Below, one piece after another: positions 25,629 through 40,233 of a stretch of 64,000 nucleotides of DNA. Source of the DNA: Synchiropus splendidus (taxonomy: Eukaryota > Chordata > Actinopteri > Syngnathiformes > Callionymidae); assembly GCF_027744825.2 (NCBI RefSeq), contig NW_026527081.1, positions 213,449-277,448 of the forward strand, given 5' to 3'. The position numbers were made by a program, and so were the translations under genes. The notes under the pieces were generated by a model. That model was not told the origin of the DNA, did no database searches, and saw only the letters and a list, made by a program, of their open reading frames with translations. The stretch's first letter is position 1. Each line of letters opens with the position of its first letter.

Positions 25629-28012
25629 GATAACTTTCGAAAAACACTTCAGAGAGCTTAGATTTGATGTGCACCTACTAGAAAGACCCTTTCTGCTATA
25701 GTGGGAGGTTAAAATTTCATGTTCTGAAGCTTCCCTGAAAAGTTATGGCACAATGCGTAAAAACGCTTTTCAGCCTGAGATAAGGTGGGTTTCGGAACGC
25801 CAAACATAAAAGTGTTGATAACTTTCGAAAAACACTTCAGAGAGCTTAGATTTGATGTGCACCTACTAGAAAGACCCTTTCTGCTATAGTGGGAGGTTAA
25901 AATTTCATGTTCTGAAGCTTTCCTGAAAAGTTATGGCACAATGCACAAAAACGCTTTTCAGCCTGAGATAAGGTGGGTTTCGGAACGCCAAACATAAAAG
26001 TGTTGATAACTTTCGAAAAACACTTCAGAGAGCTTAGATTTGATGTGCACCTACTAGAAAGACCCTTTCTGCTATAGTGGGAGGTTAAAATTTCATGTTC
26101 TGAAGCTTCCCTGAAAAGTTATGGCACAATGCGTAAAAACGCTTTTCAGCCTGAGATAAGGTGGGTTTCGGAACGCCAAACATAAAAGTGTTGATAACTT
26201 TTGAAAAACACTTCAGACAGCTTAGATTTGATGTGCAACTACTAGAAAGACCCTTTCTGCTATAGTGGGAGGTTAAAATTTCATGTTCTGAAGCTTCCCT
26301 GAAAAGTTATGGCACAATGCACAAAAACGCTTTTCAGCCTGAGATAAGGTGGGTTTCGGAACGCCAAACATAAAAGTGTTGATAACTTTGGAAAAACACT
26401 TCAGACAGTTTAGATTTGATGTGCAACTACTAGAAAGACCCTTTCTGCTATAGTGGGAGGTTAAAATTTCATGTTCTGAAGCTTCCCTGAAAAGTTATGG
26501 CACAATGCGTAAAAACGCTTTTCAGCCTGAGATAAGGTGGGTTTCGGAACGCCAAACATAAAAGTGTTGATAACTTTGGAAAAACACTTCAGACAGTTTA
26601 GATTTGATGTGCAACTACTAGAAAGACCCTTTCTGCTATAGTGGGAGGTTAAAATTTCATGTTCTGAAGCTTCCCTGAAAAGTTATGGCACAATGCACAA
26701 AAACGCTTTTCAGCCTGAGATAAGGTGGGTTTCGGAACGCCAAACATAAAAGTGTTAATAACTTTGGAAAAACACTTCAGACAGTTTAGATTTGATGTGC
26801 AACTACTAGAAAGACCCTTTCTGCTATAGTGGGAGGTTAAAATTTCATGTTCTGAAGCGTCCCTGAAAAGTTATGGCACAATGCACAAAAACGCTTTTCA
26901 GCCTGAGATAAGGTGGGTTTCGGAACGCCAAACATAAAAGTGTTGATAACTTTCGAAAAACACTTCAGACAGCTTAGATTTGATGTGCACCTACTAGAAA
27001 GACCCTTTCTGCTATAGTGGGAGGTTAAAATTTCATGTTCTGAAGCTTCCCTGAAAAGTTATGGCACAATGCGTAAAAACGCTTTTCAGCCTGAGATAAG
27101 GTGGGTTTCGGAACGCCAAACATAAAAGTGTTGATAACTTTGGAAAAACACTTCAGACAGTTTAGATTTTATGTGCAACTACTAGAAAGACCCTTTCTGC
27201 TATAGTGGGAGGTTAAAATTTCATGTTCTGAAGCTTCCCTGAAAAGTTATGGCACAATGCACAAAAACGCTTTTCAGCCTGAGATAAGGTGGGTTTCGGA
27301 ACGCCAAACATAAAAGTGTTAATAACTTTGGAAAAACACTTCAGACAGTTTAGATTTGATGTGCAACTACTAGAAAGACCCTTTCTGCTATAGTGGGAGG
27401 TTAAAATTTCATGTTCTGAAGCTTCCCTGAAAAGTTATGGCACAATGCACAAAAACGCTTTTCAGCCTGAGATAAGGTGGGTTTCGGAACGCCAAACATA
27501 AAAGTGTTGATAACTTTCGAAAAACACTTCAGAGAGCTTAGATTTGATGTGCACCTACTAGAAAGACCCTTTCTGCTATAGTGGGAGGTTAAAATTTCAT
27601 GTTCTGAAGCTTCCCTGAAAAGTTATGGCACAATGCGTAAAAACGCTTTTCAGCCTGAGATAAGGTGGGTTTCGGAACGCCAAACATAAAAGTGTTGATA
27701 ACTTTGGAAAAACACTTCAGACAGTTTAGATTTGATGTGCAACTACTAGAAAGACCCTTTCTGCTATAGTGGGAGGTTAAAATTTCATGTTCTGAAGCTT
27801 CCCTGAAAAGTTATGGCACAATGCACAAAAACGCTTTTCAGCCTGAGATAAGGTGGGTTTCGGAACGCCAAACATAAAAGTGTTGATAACTTTGGAAAAA
27901 CACTTCAGACAGTTTAGATTTGATGTGCAACTACTAGAAAGACCCTTTCTGCTATAGTGGGAGGTTAAAATTTCATGTTCTGAAGCTTCCCTGAAAAGTT
28001 ATGGCACAATGC
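25569..28012 (+). repeat. Link region between blocks A and B (monomers 137-149)
   Basis: Class order is 3, 2/3 t, 3, 2/4, 5, 2, 1, 6, 2, 1, 3, 2, 5. It is rich in hybrids: monomer 138 (25757-25944) has a GT start with a class 3 interior, and monomer 140 (26133-26320) has a GT start with a class 4 interior. Monomer 143 (26697-26884) is the only copy I noticed that has lost the HindIII site, by G for T at 26859. Monomers 142-147 show the simple trimer 2,1,6 / 2,1,3 (564 bp), probably one of the older higher-order forms in the array. Confidence 0.8.
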
Positions 28013-31000
28013 ACAAAAACGCTTTTCAGCCTGAGATAAGGTGGGTTTCGGAACTCCAAACATAAAAGTGTTAATAACTTTGGAAAAACACTTCAGACAG
28101 TTTAGATTTGATGTGCAACTACTAGAAAGACCCTTTCTGCTATAGTGGGAGGTTAAAATTTCATGTTCTGAAGCTTCCCTGAAAAGTTATGGCACAATGC
28201 ACAAAAACGCTTTTCAGCCTGAGATAAGGTGGGTTCCGGAACGCCAAACATAAAAGTGTTAATAACTTTGGAAAAACAATTCAGACAGTTTAGATTTGAT
28301 GTGCAACTACTAGAAAGACCCTTTCTGCTATAGTGGGAGGTTAAAATTTCATGTTCTGAAGCTTCCCTGAAAAGTTATGGCACAATGCACAAAAACGCTT
28401 TTCAGCCTGAGATAAGGTGGGTTTCGGAACGCCAAACATAAAAGTGTTGATAACTTTCGAAAAACACTTCAGACAGCTTAGATTTGATGTGCACCTACTA
28501 GAAAGACCCTTTCTGCTATAGTGGGAGGTTAAAATTTCATGTTCTGAAGCTTCCCTGAAAAGTTATGGCACAATGCGTAAAAACGCTTTTCAGCCTGAGA
28601 TAAGGTGGGTTTCGGAACGCCAAACATAAAAGTGTTGATAACTTTGGAAAAACACTTCAGACAGTTTAGATTTGATGTGCAACTACTAGAAAGACCCTTT
28701 CTGCTATAGTGGGAGGTTAAAATTTCATGTTCTGAAGCTTCCCTGAAAAGTTATGGCACAATGCACAAAAACGCTTTTCAGCCTGAGATAAGGTGGGTTT
28801 CGGAACGCCAAACATAAAAGTGTTAATAACTTTGGAAAAACACTTCAGACAGTTTAGATTTGATGTGCAACTACTAGAAAGACCCTTTCTGCTATAGTGG
28901 GAGGTTAAAATTTCATGTTCTGAAGCTTCCCTGAAAAGTTATGGCACAATGCACAAAAACGCTTTTCAGCCTGAGATAAGGTGGGTTTCGGAACGCCAAA
29001 CATAAAAGTGTTGATAACTTTCGAAAAACACTTCAGAGAGCTTAGATTTGATGTGCACCTTCTAGAAAGACCCTTTCTGCTATAGTGGGAGGTTAAAATT
29101 TCATGTTCTGAAGCTTCCCTGAAAAGTTATGGCACAATGCGTAAAAACGCTTTTCAGCCTGAGATAAGGTGGGTTTCGGAACGCCAAACATAAAAGTGTT
29201 GATAACTTTGGAAAAACACTTCAGACAGTTTAGATTTGATGTGCAACTACTAGAAAGACCCTTTCTGCTATAGTGGGAGGTTAAAATTTCATGTTCTGAA
29301 GCTTCCCTGGAAAGTTATGGCACAATGCACAAAAACGCTTTTCAGCCTGAGATAAGGTGGGTTTCGGAACGCCAAACATAAAAGTGTTAATAACTTTGGA
29401 AAAACACTTCAGACAGTTTAGATTTGATGTGCAACTACTAGAAAGACCCTTTCTGCTATAGTGGGAGGTTAAAATTTCATGTTCTGAAGCTTCCCTGAAA
29501 AGTTATGGCACAATGCACAAAAACGCTTTTCAGCCTGAGATAAGGTGGGTTTCGGAACGCCAAACATAAAAGTGTTGATAACTTTCGAAAAACACTTCAG
29601 ACAGCTTAGATTTGATGTGCACCTACTAGAAAGACCCTTTCTGCTATAGTGGGAGGTTAAAATTTCATGTTCTGAAGCTTCCCTGAAAAGTTATGGCACA
29701 ATGCGTAAAAACGCTTTTCAGCCTGAGATAAGGTGGGTTTCGGAACGCCAAACATAAAAGTGTTGATAACTTTGGAAAAACACTTCAGACAGTTTAGATT
29801 TGATGTGCAACTACTAGAAAGACCCTTTCTGCTATAGTGGGAGGTTAAAATTTCATGTTCTGAAGCTTCCCTGAAAAGTTATGGCACAATGCACAAAAAC
29901 GCTTTTCAGCCTGAGATAAGGTGGGTTTCGGAACGCCAAACATAAAAGTGTTAATAACTTTGGAAAAACACTTCAGACAGTTTAGATTTGATGTGCAACT
30001 ACTAGAAAGACCCTTTCTGCTATAGTGGGAGGTTAAAATTTCATGTTCTGAAGCTTCCCTGAAAAGTTATGGCACAATGCACAAAAACGCTTTTCAGCCT
30101 GAGATAAGGTGGGTTTCGGAACGCCAAACATAAAAGTGTTGATAACTTTCGAAAAACACTTCAGAGAGCTTAGATTTGATGTGCACCTACTAGAAAGACC
30201 CTTTCTGCTATAGTGGGAGGTTAAAATTTCATGTTCTGAAGCTTCCCTGAAAAGTTATGGCACAATGCGTAAAAACGCCTTTCAGCCTGAGATAAGGTGG
30301 GTTTCGGAACGCCAAACATAAAAGTGTTGATAACTTTGGAAAAACACTTCAGACAGTTTAGATTTGATGTGCAACTACTAGAAAGACCCTTTCTGCTATA
30401 GTGGGAGGTTAAAATTTCATGTTCTGAAGCTTTCCTGAAAAGTTATGGCACAATGCACAAAAACGCTTTTCAGCCTGAGATAAGGTGGGTTTCGGAACGC
30501 CAAACATAAAAGTGTTGATAACTTTGGAAAAACACTTCAGACAGTTTAGATTTGATGTGCAACTACTAGAAAGACCCTTTCTGCTATAGTGGGAGGTTAA
30601 AATTTCATGTTCTGAAGCTTCCCTGAAAAGTTATGGCACAATGCACAAAAACGCTTTTCAGCCTGAGATAAGGTGGGTTTCGGAACGCCAAACATAAAAG
30701 TGTTAATAACTTTGGAAAAACACTTCAGACAGCTTAGATTTGATGTGCACCTACTAGAAAGACCCTTTCTGCTATAGTGGGAGGTTAAAATTTCATGTTC
30801 TGAAGCTTCCCTGAAAAGTTATGGCACAATGCGTAAAAACGCTTTTCAGCCTGAGATAAGGTGGGTTTCGGAACGCCAAACATAAAAGTGTTGATAACTT
30901 TGGAAAAACACTTCAGACAGTTTAGATTTGATGTGCAACTACTAGAAAGACCCTTTCTGCTATAGTGGGACGTTAAAATTTCATGTTCTGAAGCTTCCCT

Positions 31001-34000
31001 GAAAAGTTATGGCACAATGCACAAAAACGCTTTTCAGCATGAGATAAGGTGGGTTTCGGAACGCCAAACATAAAAGTGTTGATAACTTTCGAAAAACACT
31101 TCAGAGAGCTTAGATTTGATGTGCACCTACTAGAAAGACCCTTTCTGCTATAGTGGGAGGTTAAAATTTCATGTTCTGAAGCTTCCCTGAAAAGTTATGG
31201 CACAATGCGTAAAAACGCTTTTCAGCCTGAGATAAGGTGGGTTTCGGAACGCCAAACATAAAAGTGTTGATAACTTTGGAAAAACACTTCAGACAGTTTA
31301 GATTTGATGTGCAACTACTAGAAAGACCCTTTCTGCTATAGTGGGAGGTTAAAATTTCATGTTCTGAAGCTTTCCTGAAAAGTTATGGCACAATGCACAA
31401 AAACGCTTTTCAGCCTGAGATAAGGTGGGTTTCGGAACGCCAAACATAAAAGTGTTGATAACTTTGGAAAAACACTTCAGACAGTTTAGATTTGATGTGC
31501 AACTACTAGAAAGACCCTTTCTGCTATAGTGGGAGGTTAAAATTTCATGTTCTGAAGCTTCCCTGAAAAGTTATGGCACAATGCACAAAAACGCTTTTCA
31601 GCCTGAGATAAGGTGGGTTTCGGAACGCCAAACATAAAAGTGTTGATAACTTTCGAAAAACACTTCAGAGAGCTTAGATTTGATGTGCACCTACTAGAAA
31701 GACCCTTTCTGCTATAGTGGGAGGTTAAAATTTCATGTTCTGAAGCTTCCCTGAAAAGTTATGGCACAATGCGTAAAAACGCTTTTCAGCCTGAGATAAG
31801 GTGGGTTTCGGAACGCCAAACATAAAAGTGTTGATAACTTTGGAAAAACACTTCAGACAGTTTAGATTTGATGTGCAACTACTAGAAAGACCCTTTCTGC
31901 TATAGTGGGAGGTTAAAATTTCATGTTCTGAAGCTTTCCTGAAAAGTTATGGCACAATGCACAAAAACGCTTTTCAGCCTGAGATAAGGTGGGTTTCGGA
32001 ACGCCAAACATAAAAGTGTTGATAACTTTTGAAAAACACTTCAGACAGCTTAGATTTGATGTGCAACTACTAGAAAGACCCTTTCTGCTATAGTGGGAGG
32101 TTAAAATGTCATGTTCTGAAGCTTCCCTGAAAAGTTATGGCACAATGCACAAAAACGCTTTTCAGCCTGAGATAAGGTGGGTTTCGGAACGCCAAACATA
32201 AAAGTGTTGATAACTTTGGAAAAACACTTCAGACAGTTTAGATTTGATGTGCAACTACTAGAAAGACCCTTTCTGCTATAGTGGGAGGTTAAAATTTCAT
32301 GTTCTGAAGCTTCCCTGAAAAGTTATGGCACAATGCACAAAAACGCTTTTCAGCCTGAGATAAGGTGGGTTTCGGAACGCCAAACATAAAAGTGTTGATA
32401 ACTTTGGAAAAACACTTCAGACAGTTTAGATTTGATGTGCAACTACTAGAAAGACCCTTTCTGCTATAGTGGGAGGTTAAAATTTCATGTTCTGAAGCTT
32501 CCCTGAAAAGTTATGGCACAATGCACAAAAACGCTTTTCAGCCTGAGATAAGGTGGGTTTCGGAACGCCAAACATAAAAGTGTTGATAACTTTCGAAAAA
32601 CACTTCAGAGAGCTTAGATTTGATGTGCACCTACTAGAAAGACCCTTTCTGCTATAGTGGGAGGTTAAAATTTCATGTTCTGAAGCTTTCCTGAAAAGTT
32701 ATGGCACAATGCACAAGAACGCTTTTCAGCCTGAGATAAGGTGGGTTTCGGAACGCCAAACATAAAAGTGTTGATAACTTTCGAAAAACACTTCAGAGAG
32801 CTTAGATTTGATGTGCACCTACTAGAAAGACCCTTTCTGCTATAGTGGGAGGTTAAAATTTCATGTTCTGAAGCTTTCCTGAAAAGTTATGGCACAATGC
32901 ACAAAAACGCTTTTCAGCCTGAGATAAGGTGGGTTTCGGAACGCCAAACATAAAAGTGTTGATAACTTTCGAAAAACACTTCAGAGAGCTTAGATTTGAT
33001 GTGCAACTACTAGAAAGACCCTTTCTGCTATAGTGGGAGGTTAAAATTTCATGTTCTGAAGCTTCCCTGAAAAGTTATGGCACAATGCACAAAAACGCTT
33101 TTCAGCCTGAGATAAGGTGGGTTTCGGAACGCCAAACATAAAAGTGTTGATAACTTTCGAAAAACACTTCAGACAGCTTAGATTTGATGTGCACCTACTA
33201 GAAAGACCCTTTCTGCTATAGTGGGAGGTTAAAATTTCATGTTCTGAAGCTTCCCTGAAAAGTTATGGCACAATGCGTAAAAACGCTTTTCAGCCTGAGA
33301 TAAGGTGGGTTTCGGAACGCCAAACATAAAAGTGTTGATAACTTTGGAAAAACACTTCAGACAGTTTAGATTTGATGTGCAACTACTAGAAAGACCCTTT
33401 CTGCTATAGTGGGAGGTTAAAATTTCATGTTCTGAAGCTTCCCTGAAAAGTTATGGCACAATGCACAAAAACGCTTTTCAGCCTGAGATAAGGTGGGTTT
33501 CGGAACGCCAAACATAAAAGTGTTAATAACTTTGGAAAAACACTTCAGACAGTTTAGATTTGATGTGCAACTACTAGAAAGACCCTTTCTGCTATAGTGG
33601 GAGGTTAAAATTTCATGTTCTGAAGCTTCCCTGAAAAGTTATGGCACAATGCACAAAAACGCTTTTCAGCCTGAGATAAGGTGGGTTTCGGAACGCCAAA
33701 CATAAAAGTGTTGATAACTTTCGAAAAACACTTCAGAGAGCTTAGATTTGATGTGCACCTACTAGAAAGACCCTTTCTGCTATAGTGGGAGGTTAAAATT
33801 TCATGTTCTGAAGCTTTCCTGAAAAGTTATGGCACAATGCACAAAAACGCTTTTCAGCCTGAGATAAGGTGGGTTTCGGAACGCCAAACATAAAAGTGTT
33901 GATAACTTTCGAAAAACACTTCAGACAGCTTAGATTTGATGTGCACCTACTAGAAAGACCCTTTCTGCTATAGTGGGAGGTTAAAATTTCATGTTCTGAA

Positions 34001-34592
34001 GCTTCCCTGAAAAGTTATGGCACAATGCGTAAAAACGCTTTTCAGCCTGAGATAAGGTGGGTTTCGGAACGCCAAACATAAAAGTGTTGATAACTTTGGA
34101 AAAACACTTCAGACAGTTTAGATTTGATGTGCAACTACTAGAAAGACCCTTTCTGCTATAGTGGGAGGTTAAAATTTCATGTTCTGAAGCTTCCCTGGAA
34201 AGTTATGGCACAATGCACAAAAACGCTTTTCAGCCTGAGATAAGGTGGGTTTCGGAACGCCAAACATAAAAGTGTTAATAACTTTGGAAAAACACTTCAG
34301 ACAGTTTAGATTTGATGTGCAACTACTAGAAAGACCCTTTCTGCTATAGTGGGAGGTTAAAATTTCATGTTCTGAAGCTTCCCTGAAAAGTTATGGCACA
34401 ATGCACAAAAACGCTTTTCAGCCTGAGATAAGGTGGGTTTCGGAACGCCAAACATAAAAGTGTTGATAACTTTCGAAAAACACTTCAGACAGCTTAGATT
34501 TGATGTGCACCTACTAGAAAGACCCTTTCTGCTATAGTGGGAGGTTAAAATTTCATGTTCTGAAGCTTCCCTGAAAAGTTATGGCACAATGC

Positions 34593-34780
34593 GTAAAAAC
34601 GCTTTTCAGCCTGAGATAAGGTGGGTTACGGAACGCCAAACATAAAAGTGTTAATAACTTTGGAAAAACACTTCAGACAGTTTAGATTTGATGTGCAACT
34701 ACTAGAAAGACCCTTTCTGCTATAGTGGGAGGTTGAAATTTCATGTTCTGAAGCTTCCCTGAAAAGTTATGGCACAATGC
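34593..34780 (+). repeat. Hybrid monomer 185 marking a one-unit deletion in block B
   Basis: In block A, class 2 monomer 35 (6393-6580) is followed by class 1 monomer 36 (6581-6768), which carries a rare G at p143. In block B a single unit holds both: GT start, A61 and G143 (34735). It is thus the front of monomer 35 joined to the back of monomer 36, exchanged between p2 and p61, with one unit lost. It also has a private A at p36 (GGGTTACGG). Flanking units match between the blocks on both sides. Confidence 0.85.
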
Positions 34781-37700
34781 ACAAAAACGCTTTTCAGCCT
34801 GAGATAAGGTGGGTTTCGGAACGCCAAACATAAAAGTGTTGATAACTTTGGAAAAACACTTCAGACAGTTTAGATTTGATGTGCAACTACTAGAAAGACC
34901 CTTTCTGCTATAGTGGGAGGTTAAAATTTCATGTTCTGAAGCTTCCCTGAAAAGTTATGGCACAATGCACAAAAACGCTTTTCAGCCTGAGATAAGGTGG
35001 GTTTCGGAACGCCAAACATAAAAGTGTTGATAACTTTCGAAAAACACTTCAGAGAGCTTAGATTTGATGTGCACCTACTAGAAAGACCCTTTCTGCTATA
35101 GTGGGAGGTTAAAATTTCATGTTCTGAAGCTTCCCTGAAAAGTTATGGCACAATGCGTAAAAACGCTTTTCAGCCTGAGATAAGGTGGGTTTCGGAACGC
35201 CAAACATAAAAGTGTTGATAACTTTGGAAAAACACTTCAGACAGTTTAGATTTGATGTGCAACTACTAGAAAGACCCTTTCTGCTATAGTGGGAGGTTAA
35301 AATTTCATGTTCTGAAGCTTTCCTGAAAAGTTATGGCACAATGCACAAAAACGCTTTTCAGCCTGAGATAAGGTGGGTTTCGGAACGCCAAACATAAAAG
35401 TGTTGATAACTTTCGAAAAACACTTCAGAGAGCTTAGATTTGATGTGCACCTACTAGAAAGACCCTTTCTGCTATAGTGGGAGGTTAAAATTTCATGTTC
35501 TGAAGCTTCCCTGAAAAGTTATGGCACAATGCGTAAAAACGCTTTTCAGCCTGAGATAAGGTGGGTTTCGGAACGCCAAACATAAAAGTGTTGATAACTT
35601 TGGAAAAACACTTCAGACATCTTAGATTTGATGTGCAACTACTAGAAAGACCCTTTCTGCTATAGTGGGAGGTTAAAATTTCATGTTCTGAAGCTTCCCT
35701 GAAAAGTTATGGCACAATGCACAAAAACGCTTTTCAGCCTGAGATAAGGTGGGTTTCGGAACGCCAAACATAAAAGTGTTGATAACTTTCGAAAAACACT
35801 TCATAGAGCTTAGATTTGATGTGCACCTACTAGAAAGACCCTTTCTGCTATAGTGGGAGGTTAAAATTTCATGTTCTGAAGCTTCCCTGAAAAGTTATGG
35901 CACAATGCGTAAAAACGCTTTTCAGCCTGAGATAAGGTGGGTTTCGGAACGCCAAACATAAAAGTGTTGATAACTTTGGAAAAACACTTCAGACAGTTTA
36001 GATTTGATGTGCAACTACTAGAAAGACCCTTTCTGCTATAGTGGGAGGTTAAAATTTCATGTTCTGAAGCTTTCCTGAAAAGTTATGGCACAATGCACAA
36101 AAACGCTTTTCAGCCTGAGATAAGGTGGGTTTCGGAACGCCAAACATAAAAGTGTTGATAACTTTTGAAAAACACTTCAGACAGCTTAGATTTGATGTGC
36201 AACTACTAGAAAGACCCTTTCTGCTATAGTGGGAGGTTAAAATTTCATGTTCTGAAGCTTCCCTGAAAAGTTATGGCACAATGCACAAAAACGCTTTTCA
36301 GCCTGAGATAAGGTGGGTTTCGGAACGCCAAACATAAAAGTGTTGATAACTTTGGAAAAACACTTCAGACAGTTTAGATTTGATGTGCAACTACTAGAAA
36401 GACCCTTTCTGCTATAGTGGGAGGTTAAAATTTCATGTTCTGAAGCTTCCCTGAAAAGTTATGGCACAATGCACAAAAACGCTTTTCAGCCTGAGATAAG
36501 GTGGGTTTCGGAACGCCAAACATAAAAGTGTTGATAACTTTCGAAAAACACTTCAGAGAGCTTAGATTTGATGTGCACCTACTAGAAAGACCCTTTCTGC
36601 TATAGTGGGAGGTTAAAATTTCATGTTCTGAAGCTTCCCTGAAAAGTTATGGCACAATGCGTAAAAACGCTTTTCAGCCTGAGATAAGGTGGGTTTCGGA
36701 ACGCCAAACATAAAAGTGTTGATAACTTTGGAAAAACACTTCAGACAGTTTAGATTTGATGTGCAACTACTAGAAAGACCCTTTCTGCTATAGTGGGAGG
36801 TTAAAATTTCATGTTCTGAAGCTTTCCTGAAAAGTTATGGCACAATGCACAAAAACGCTTTTCAGCCTGAGATAAGGTGGGTTTCGGAACGCCAAACATA
36901 AAAGTGTTGATAACTTTTGAAAAACACTTCAGACAGCTTAGATTTGATGTGCAACTACTAGAAAGACCCTTTCTGCTATAGTGGGAGGTTAAAATTTCAT
37001 GTTCTGAAGCTTCCCTGAAAAGTTATGGCACAATGCACAAAAACGCTTTTCAGCCTGAGATAAGGTGGGTTTCGGAACGCCAAACATAAAAGTGTTGATA
37101 ACTTTGGAAAAACACTTCAGACCGTTTAGATTTGATGTGCAACTACTAGAAAGACCCTTTCTGCTATAGTGGGAGGTTAAAATTTCATGTTCTGAAGCTT
37201 CCCTGAAAAGTTATGGCACAATGCACAAAAACGCTTTTCAGCCTGAGAAAAGGTGGGTTTCGGAACGCCAAACATAAAAGTGTTGATAACTTTGGAAAAA
37301 CACTTCAGACAGTTTAGATTTGATGTGCAACTACTAGAAAGACCCTTTCTGCTATAGTGGGAGGTTAAAATTTCATGTTCTGAAGCTTCCCTGAAAAGTT
37401 ATGGCACAATGCACAAAAACGCTTTTCAGCCTGAGATAAGGTGGGTTTCGGAACGCCAAACATAAAAGTGTTGATAACTTTCGAAAAACACTTCAGACAG
37501 CTTAGATTTGATGTGCACCTACTAGAAAGACCCTTTCTGCTATAGTGGGACGTTAAAATTTCATGTTCTGAAGCTTCCCTGAAAAGTTATGGCACAATGC
37601 GTAAAAACGCTTTTCAGCCTGAGATAAGGTGGGTTTCGGAACGCCAAACATAAAAGTGTTGATAACTTTGGAAAAACACTTCAGACATCTTAGATTTGAT

Positions 37701-39104
37701 GTGCAACTACTAGAAAGACCCTTTCTGCTATAGTGGGAGGTTAAAATTTCATGTTCTGAAGCTTCCCTGAAAAGTTATGGCACAATGCACAAAAACGCTT
37801 TTCAGCCTGAGATAAGGTGGGTTTCGGAACGCCAAACATAAAAGTGTTGATAACTTTCGAAAAACACTTCAGAGAGCTTAGATTTGATGTGCACCTACTA
37901 GAAAGACCCTTTCTGCTATAGTGGGAGGTTAAAATTTCATGTTCTGAAGCTTCCCTGAAAAGTTATGGCACAATGCGTAAAAACGCTTTTCAGCCTGAGA
38001 TAAGGTGGGTTTCGGAACGCCAAACATAAAAGTGTTGATAACTTTGGAAAAACACTTCAGACAGTTTAGATTTGATGTGCAACTACTAGAAAGACCCTTT
38101 CTGCTATAGTGGGAGGTTAAAATTTCATGTTCTGAAGCTTTCCTGAAAAGTTATGGCACAATGCACAAAAACGCTTTTCAGCCTGAGATAAGGTGGGTTT
38201 CGGAACGCCAAACATAAAAGTGTTGATAACTTTTGAAAAACACTTCAGACAGCTTAGATTTGATGTGCAACTACTAGAAAGACCCTTTCTGCTATAGTGG
38301 GAGGTTAAAATTTCATGTTCTGAAGCTTCCCTGAAAAGTTATGGCACAATGCACAAAAACGCTTTTCAGCCTGAGATAAGGTGGGTTTCGGAACGCCAAA
38401 CATAAAAGTGTTGATAACTTTGGAAAAACACTTCAGACAGTTTAGATTTGATGTGCAACTACTAGAAAGACCCTTTCTGCTATAGTGGGAGGTTAAAATT
38501 TCATGTTCTGAAGCTTCCCTGAAAAGTTATGGCACAATGCACAAAAACGCTTTTCAGCCTGAGATAAGGTGGGTTTCGGAACGCCAAACATAAAAGTGTT
38601 GATAACTTTCGAAAAACACTTCAGAGAGCTTAGATTTGATGTGCACCTACTAGAAAGACCCTTTCTGCTATAGTGGGAGGTTAAAATTTCATGTTCTGAA
38701 GCTTCCCTGAAAAGTTATGGCACAATGCGTAAAAACGCTTTTCAGCCTGAGATAAGGTGGGTTTCGGAACGCCAAACATAAAAGTGTTGATAACTTTGGA
38801 AAAACACTTCAGACAGTTTAGATTTGATGTGCAACTACTAGAAAGACCCTTTCTGCTATAGTGGGAGGTTAAAATTTCATGTTCTGAAGCTTTCCTGAAA
38901 AGTTATGGCACAATGCACAAAAACGCTTTTCAGCCTGAGATAAGGTGGGTTTCGGAACGCCAAACATAAAAGTGTTGATAACTTTTGAAAAACACTTCAG
39001 ACAGCTTAGATTTGATGTGCAACTACTAGAAAGACCCTTTCTGCTATAGTGGGAGGTTAAAATTTCATGTTCTGAAGCTTCCCTGAAAAGTTATGGCACA
39101 ATGC

Positions 39105-39293
39105 ACAAAAACGCTTTTCAGCCTGAGATAAGGTGGGTTTCGGGAACGCCAAACATAAAAGTGTTGATAACTTTGGAAAAACACTTCAGACCGTTTAGAT
39201 TTGATGTGCAACTACTAGAAAGACCCTTTCTGCTATAGTGGGAGGTTAAAATTTCATGTTCTGAAGCTTCCCTGAAAAGTTATGGCACAATGC
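39105..39293 (+). repeat. Monomer 209, the only copy of unusual length (189 bp)
   Basis: A class 5p unit with CGGG at 39141-39144 where all other copies have CGG (p37-39 in the reference). All later unit starts are shifted by one base. It is the only net length change I found among 340 complete units. A one-base growth of a short G run could be a real mutation or a consensus sequencing error; nothing else in this monomer is unusual for its class. Confidence 0.95.
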
Positions 39294-40233
39294 ACAAAAA
39301 CGCTTTTCAGCCTGAGAAAAGGTGGGTTTCGGAACGCCAAACATAAAAGTGTTGATAACTTTGGAAAAACACTTCAGACAGTTTAGATTTGATGTGCAAC
39401 TACTAGAAAGACCCTTTCTGCTATAGTGGGAGGTTAAAATTTCATGTTCTGAAGCTTCCCTGAAAAGTTATGGCACAATGCACAAAAACGCTTTTCAGCC
39501 TGAGATAAGGTGGGTTTCGGAACGCCAAACATAAAAGTGTTGATAACTTTCGAAAAACACTTCAGACAGCTTAGATTTGATGTGCACCTACTAGAAAGAC
39601 CCTTTCTGCTTTAGTGGGAGGTTAAAATTTCATGTTCTGAAGCTTCCCTGAAAAGTTATGGCACAATGCGTAAAAACGCTTTTCAGCCTGAGATAAGGTG
39701 GGTTTCGGAACGCCAAACATAAAAGTGTTGATAACTTTGGAAAAACACTTCAGACAGTTTAGATTTGATGTGCAACTACTAGAAAGACCCTTTCTGCTAT
39801 AGTGGGAGGTTAAAATTTCATGTTCTGAAGCTTCCCTGAAAAGTTATGGCACAATGCACAAAAACGCTTTTCAGCCTGAGATAAGGTGGGTTTCGGAACG
39901 CCAAACATAAAAGTGTTAATAACTTTGGAAAAACACTTCAGACAGTTTAGATTTGATGTGCAACTACTAGAAAGACCCTTTCTGCTATAGTGGGAGGTTA
40001 AAATTTCATGTTCTGAAGCTTCCCTGAAAAGTTATGGCACAATGCACAAAAACGCTTTTCAGCCTGAGATAAGGTGGGTTTCGGAACGCCAAACATAAAA
40101 GTGTTGATAACTTTCGAAAAACACTTCAGACAGCTTAGATTTGATGTGCACCTACTAGAAAGACCCTTTCTGCTATAGTGGGAGGTTAAAATTTCATGTT
40201 CTGAAGCTTCCCTGAAAAGTTATGGCACAATGC

